64,000 nucleotides of DNA. It comes from Faucicola sp041855445. Its GTDB lineage: Bacteria; Pseudomonadota; Gammaproteobacteria; Pseudomonadales; Moraxellaceae. Both the position numbers and the translations under genes were made by a program. Location of the stretch: the NCBI GenBank assembly GCA_041855445.1, contig JBHAEG010000067.1:62001-126000 (forward strand), read 5' to 3'. Under the pieces are notes generated by a model that was not told the origin of the DNA, searched no databases, and was given only the letters and a program-made list of their open reading frames with translations. Shown in pieces: positions 60,750-64,000 of the stretch; within the stretch, counting starts at the first letter, position 1, and every line of letters begins with the position of its first letter.

Positions 60750-62240
60750 ATGTTTGATACACTGACCGAACGACTATCCAACAGCTTACGCAATATTTCA
60801 GGCACAGGACAACTGACTGAAGATAATATCAAAGATACTTTACGAGAAGTTCGCATGGCACTACTTGAGGCAGACGTTGCCTTACCTGTGACTCGTGATT
60901 TTGTAGCAAAAGTCAAAGAAAAAGCACTTGGACAGGAAGTATTAAAAGAGTTAGCACCAGGTCAAGCCTTTGTCAAAATTGTATATGACGAATTAACAGA
61001 AATGATGGGTAGTGCTAATCAACAGCTTGAAATGACTGGCAAGCCACCAATCGTTTATTTATTAGCAGGTTTACAAGGAGCGGGAAAAACTACAACTGCA
61101 GGTAAACTTGCCAAATATTTACAAGAACGTCAAAAGAAAAAAGTCATGCTAGTATCGGCAGACGTATATCGTCCAGCCGCTATCAAACAGCTTGAACAAG
61201 TTGCCAATCAAGTTGGTGCAAGCTTTGTTGAGTCAAGCACCAACGAAAATCCAATCGATATTGCTAAACGAGCCATTGAACAGGCGAAAATTAAATATCA
61301 AGATATTTTAATTATTGATACTGCAGGGCGTTTGCATATTGATGCAGACATGATGGATGAAATTAAAGCCCTCACATCAGCTGTCAATCCATCAGAAACA
61401 TTATTTGTTGTCGATTCAATGACAGGTCAAGATGCTGCCAATACAGCTAAAGCTTTTAATGATGCCTTACCATTGACAGGGGTTATTCTTACCAAAACTG
61501 ATGGTGACGCTCGAGGTGGGGCTGCACTTTCTGTACGAGCCATTACGGGCAAGCCTATCAAATTTTTAGGGCGAGGCGAAAAACTAGATGCCCTTGAACC
61601 TTTTCACCCAGAACGGATTGCCCAACGAATTTTAGGCATGGGTGACGTTTTATCGCTGGTCGAAGAAGTTGAGCAAAAAATCGACCGTGAAAAAGCAGAA
61701 AAAATGGCGAAAAAAATTCAAAAGGGCGGTGAGTTTGACCTTGAAGATTTATTAACGCAATTTCAACAAATGAAAAATTTGGGTGGTATGGCAGGATTTT
61801 TGGATAAAATGCCTGGTATGGCAGGAGCAGATATTCAAAAAGCAGTACAAGAAGCCAAACCAGAAGAAAAAGTCAAAGAAATGGAAGCTTTAATTCATTC
61901 AATGACACCTTATGAACGCCGTAATCCTGATAAAATCAATCCAAGTCGTAAACGGCGTATTGCAGCGGGTTCAGGTAAAACTGTTCATGATGTTAATCAG
62001 TTATTAAAACAACATAAACAGATGGCAAAAATGATGAAAATGTTATCTGACCCATCGGGCATTAGTCGCATGATGAAAGCTGTTCAAGGGCTTGGCAGAG
62101 GCATGAGTGGAGGCCCGCTGTTTGGTGGTTCTGGACAAAATGCAACGGCTAATCCTAACAATCCAAACCTACAAATGCCAAATATTAACAATGACAGTTT
62201 AAAAGATGTCACGCCACCAAAATTTAAAACACGTTTTTAA
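60750..62240 (+). CDS. ffh: Signal recognition particle protein Ffh
   Basis: GTPase that binds 4.5S RNA and signal peptides to target nascent inner-membrane proteins. The N domain (about residues 1-85) is followed by the G domain with GLQGAGKTTTAGKLA (G1), DVYRPAA (G2), IDTAGRLH (G3), LTKTDGDARGG (G4/insertion loop) and GRGEK. The methionine-rich M domain (about 330-450) includes FQQMKNLGGMAGFLDKMPGM and the RNA-binding SRKRRIAAGSG. The tail of about 60 residues is glycine/asparagine-rich, making the protein 496 residues against 453 in E. coli. Its terminator follows. Confidence 0.97.
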   Translation: MFDTLTERLSNSLRNISGTGQLTEDNIKDTLREVRMALLEADVALPVTRDFVAKVKEKALGQEVLKELAPGQAFVKIVYDELTEMMGSANQQLEMTGKPPIVYLLAGLQGAGKTTTAGKLAKYLQERQKKKVMLVSADVYRPAAIKQLEQVANQVGASFVESSTNENPIDIAKRAIEQAKIKYQDILIIDTAGRLHIDADMMDEIKALTSAVNPSETLFVVDSMTGQDAANTAKAFNDALPLTGVILTKTDGDARGGAALSVRAITGKPIKFLGRGEKLDALEPFHPERIAQRILGMGDVLSLVEEVEQKIDREKAEKMAKKIQKGGEFDLEDLLTQFQQMKNLGGMAGFLDKMPGMAGADIQKAVQEAKPEEKVKEMEALIHSMTPYERRNPDKINPSRKRRIAAGSGKTVHDVNQLLKQHKQMAKMMKMLSDPSGISRMMKAVQGLGRGMSGGPLFGGSGQNATANPNNPNLQMPNINNDSLKDVTPPKFKTRF

Positions 62241-62256
62241 TAAAACTTAAACATAA

Positions 62257-62285
62257 AAAAGGGCAATCATTAAGATTGCCCTTTT
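62257..62285. terminator. Terminator between convergent ffh and nitroreductase genes
   Basis: A perfect 12-bp stem AAAAGGGCAATC/GATTGCCCTTTT with a 5-base loop (ATTAA), with A/T tracts on both sides. It is bidirectional. Confidence 0.9.
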
Positions 62286-62312
62286 ATTTATTTGCTATAT
62301 TTTTTTGAATAA

Positions 62313-62924
62313 TTATTTGCCAAATACTTTTAAACGATTTTCTACAGGTACAAACGTTTTTTCGCCTGCTGGTTGAGCAATACCACCGAACACCATTTGA
62401 GCAACAAGCTTCCAATTACTATCAATTTGCCAAGTTTGAGCGACTTTCTCATCAATAATTGGATTGTAATGTTGTAAATTTGCTCCAACATTAACACTTG
62501 CAAGCGTTGTCCAAATTGCATATTGAGTCATTGCATTTGCATGTTCTGCCCAAACAGGAAATCTATCAGCATATGCCGAAAACTGTTCTTGCAAACCTGT
62601 TACCACAGCATTATCTTCAAAAAATAAAATGCTACCAGCTCCCACTTTAAACCCTGCTAATTTTTGAGCAGTTGCTTGAAATTTATCATCATCATTAACA
62701 ATTTCTCGCAAAATATCTTCAGTGATTTGCCAAAGTTTTTCATGCTCTTCACCAAATAACACGACTAAACGGGTTGATTGTGAATTAAATGATGATGGCG
62801 TATGTAAAATGGCATGTTCAACGATTTGTAAAACATCATTCTCACTAATTGGCAACTGTTTATTTAGCCCATAAATAGAACGGCGAGTTTCAGCGACTTG
62901 TTGTAATGTAACAGTATTTGACAT
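62313..62924 (-). CDS. Nitroreductase family protein (Frm2/YdgI-like)
   Basis: An FMN-dependent oxidoreductase of the nitroreductase fold. The N-terminal RRSIYGLNKQLPISENDVL with HTPSSFNSQSTRLVVLFG is typical of the fungal Frm2/bacterial YdgI-type branch, and GAGSILFFEDNAVV with SANVGANLQHYNP follows. At 203-204 residues it is a full-length single domain. Two adjacent ATG codons exist; the second (62924) is better spaced from GAGGTC. The substrate is unknown, with roles in nitro-compound or lipid-hydroperoxide reduction reported for relatives. It is monocistronic. Confidence 0.88.
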   Translation of the reverse strand: MSNTVTLQQVAETRRSIYGLNKQLPISENDVLQIVEHAILHTPSSFNSQSTRLVVLFGEEHEKLWQITEDILREIVNDDDKFQATAQKLAGFKVGAGSILFFEDNAVVTGLQEQFSAYADRFPVWAEHANAMTQYAIWTTLASVNVGANLQHYNPIIDEKVAQTWQIDSNWKLVAQMVFGGIAQPAGEKTFVPVENRLKVFGK

Positions 62925-63029
62925 CATAGACCTCAGGTGTTGTTGAATTTCATGCAGTCCATTATAGTTTAATACATCTAATCATTTGTTTTTATTTGTA
63001 TAGAAATGATAAATAATCATCATACTCAA

Positions 63030-63536
63030 TCACATTTCTGTAATAAAAACAGGGGTATTAACTTCAACTAAATCAAATAATTGTATTAACTCGTCATTTC
63101 GCATACGCACACACCCATGAGATAATGGGATACCCATTGGTTCACTATCAGGTGTACCATGAATGTACACATAACGAGATTTAGTATCACAACATCCTTG
63201 CTGATTTTCGCCTTTATTTTTACCAATTTCACAACCATCAAGCCATAAAATTCGGGTTAAAATCCAATCACGTTCGGGAAATTGTTCGGCAAGTGTTGAG
63301 TTATAAATTTCACCTGTTGCCACACGTCCGACAAATACGCTATTCATTGGCATATTTTCGCCAAATTTTTCAGCGATAATGTGTCGCCCTCGAGGTGTAC
63401 AGCCAGAATTTTCCAACTCCCCAGCCCCATTTTTCGCAGTAGACACTGTATAAATTTTATGGTTATCAGCAGATATGTGTAAAGTCAACGTCTGCTGTTG
63501 AATAGAAATTTCGATATATGGATAAGAGATTGTCAT
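63030..63536 (-). CDS. L,D-transpeptidase (YkuD) family protein without signal peptide
   Basis: A YkuD-fold protein with the catalytic signature HGTPDSEPMGIPLSHGCVRMRN, where SHGCVRM holds the active-site cysteine. The whole 168-residue protein is the catalytic domain: it starts at once with PYIEISIQQQTLTLH and ends with a TPVFITEM strand. There is no signal peptide or membrane anchor from any in-frame start. Most L,D-transpeptidases act in the periplasm, so it may be exported by another route or act on cytosolic substrates. An additional CC pair lies near residue 115. Confidence 0.85.
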   Translation of the reverse strand: MTISYPYIEISIQQQTLTLHISADNHKIYTVSTAKNGAGELENSGCTPRGRHIIAEKFGENMPMNSVFVGRVATGEIYNSTLAEQFPERDWILTRILWLDGCEIGKNKGENQQGCCDTKSRYVYIHGTPDSEPMGIPLSHGCVRMRNDELIQLFDLVEVNTPVFITEM

Positions 63537-63616
63537 GGAAGATTGCTATTAGAAATTAAAAAATAATTTATTGGCTAATTTTATAAAAAAAATTTATAAA
63601 AAAAACAAGAAATTTA

Positions 63617-63644
63617 GTTGACAAATCGTTTTTTTTTTTTACAT
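63617..63644 (+). promoter_or_regulatory. Candidate promoter with 12-T spacer tract
   Basis: A perfect -35 box TTGACA (63617-63622) is separated by 16 bases from TACATT (63639-63644), a 4-of-6 match to the -10 box. The spacer contains a run of 12 T (63628-63639). A lipoprotein gene starts 92 bases further on. A homopolymer in the spacer is the geometry of slippage-driven phase-variable promoters. Confidence 0.45.
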
Positions 63645-63735
63645 TAAGTTAAGTTTATTTGTTTGTTTTTACTTTTTGTAAAGTAAATAGAATATAAAAT
63701 CAGATATTTATTTGTTGATATTGCAGGGAGTTATT

Positions 63736-64000
63736 ATGAATAAACCGAGTAGCCTTAAGAAGTTAACTTGCTTATTTGTTGTCAGTTTATTGCTAACAGT
63801 AACAGGATGTACTTGGCCTGCTGATTCAGAGAGTGATTCTGAATTTCAAGCAGAACAAATAGCTAAGGATGATTTGGTGAAAGTTGTAGAACAAAATGTA
63901 TTTCCACCAGTAAAAGACATTACGTTACCTGTGAAACCAACTAAATTGGAAGCACAAGCAACAATTATTGGTATAGATAGAAATAATAATCAGGTCAGAG
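63736..64000 (+). CDS. Lipoprotein, 3' end outside window
   Basis: A lipoprotein of unknown function cut off by the window end; 88 codons are visible with no stop. The signal peptide has a basic start (KKL), a hydrophobic core and lipobox TVTGC (Cys at residue 25). The mature start is acidic (ADSESDSE), followed by a VVEQNVFPPVKDITLPVKPTK segment that looks like a flexible linker before a domain outside the window. GCAGGGAG precedes the ATG. Its putative promoter carries a poly-T tract. Confidence 0.75.
   Translation, partial: MNKPSSLKKLTCLFVVSLLLTVTGCTWPADSESDSEFQAEQIAKDDLVKVVEQNVFPPVKDITLPVKPTKLEAQATIIGIDRNNNQVR

Overview
The window is a stretch of gammaproteobacterial chromosome, AT-rich (about 36-37% G+C by eye) and densely coded. 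The gene set points to the family Moraxellaceae, probably Moraxella or a close relative. It holds a complete Pil-Chp chemosensory operon for type IV pili, minCDE, a fused rubredoxin/rubredoxin reductase, a Bcr/CflA efflux pump, and a 200-bp palindromic element of the kind moved by IS5-type transposases. I see no rRNA, tRNA, CRISPR array, prophage or intact transposase gene. The genus is inferred from family content, not from a marker search.

Layout. 1-6.0 kb: end of an AI-2E-type transporter, then pdxB-epmA-uvrC in tight succession, a small LprI-like exported protein and rluE. 6.0-7.4 kb: the MITE-like element, an OmpA-family lipoprotein and a non-coding stretch with a possible decayed helix-turn-helix reading frame. 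7.4-11.6 kb: an acyltransferase, a protein with a voltage-sensor-like membrane domain, and minC, minD, minE. 11.6-12.2 kb: a cytochrome b561. 12.3-25.4 kb (minus strand): pilG-pilH-pilI-pilJ-pilK-chpA-chpB-chpC in the classical order, including a 2311-residue ChpA.

25.8-30.0 kb: an orphan RND-type adaptor lipoprotein, then a CpxP-like lipoprotein, an OmpR-type regulator and a histidine kinase with an unusual insertion in its ATP-binding domain. 30.1-33.8 kb: metN (short form), metI and metG. 33.9-39.9 kb: a small beta-barrel outer-membrane protein, then three tandem paralogous substrate-binding lipoproteins, a possible leader ORF plus terminator, and the permease and ATPase of a TrpXYZ-type ABC importer. 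40-47 kb: dut, a phosphohexomutase with an altered active-site loop, argB, an isochorismatase-like hydrolase, rlmH and a multidrug transporter.

47-57 kb: htpG with a recognisable heat-shock promoter, an acidic coiled-coil protein, ispH, gmk, dcd, a Sel1-repeat protein, the Mrp/ApbC ATPase and three tandem PepSY proteins. 57-64 kb: rubredoxin-rubredoxin reductase fusion translationally coupled to an acyl-CoA-dehydrogenase-like flavoprotein, a CcsA/YpjD-like membrane protein, ffh, a nitroreductase, an L,D-transpeptidase-like protein and, running off the end, a lipoprotein whose putative promoter spacer contains a 12-T homopolymer.

Most of the window is housekeeping. The points that most deserve a second look are the poly-T promoter, the triple substrate-binding protein array with its possible attenuator, the Cpx-like module with its altered kinase, the voltage-sensor-like protein beside min, the flavoprotein/rubredoxin pair and the MITE.
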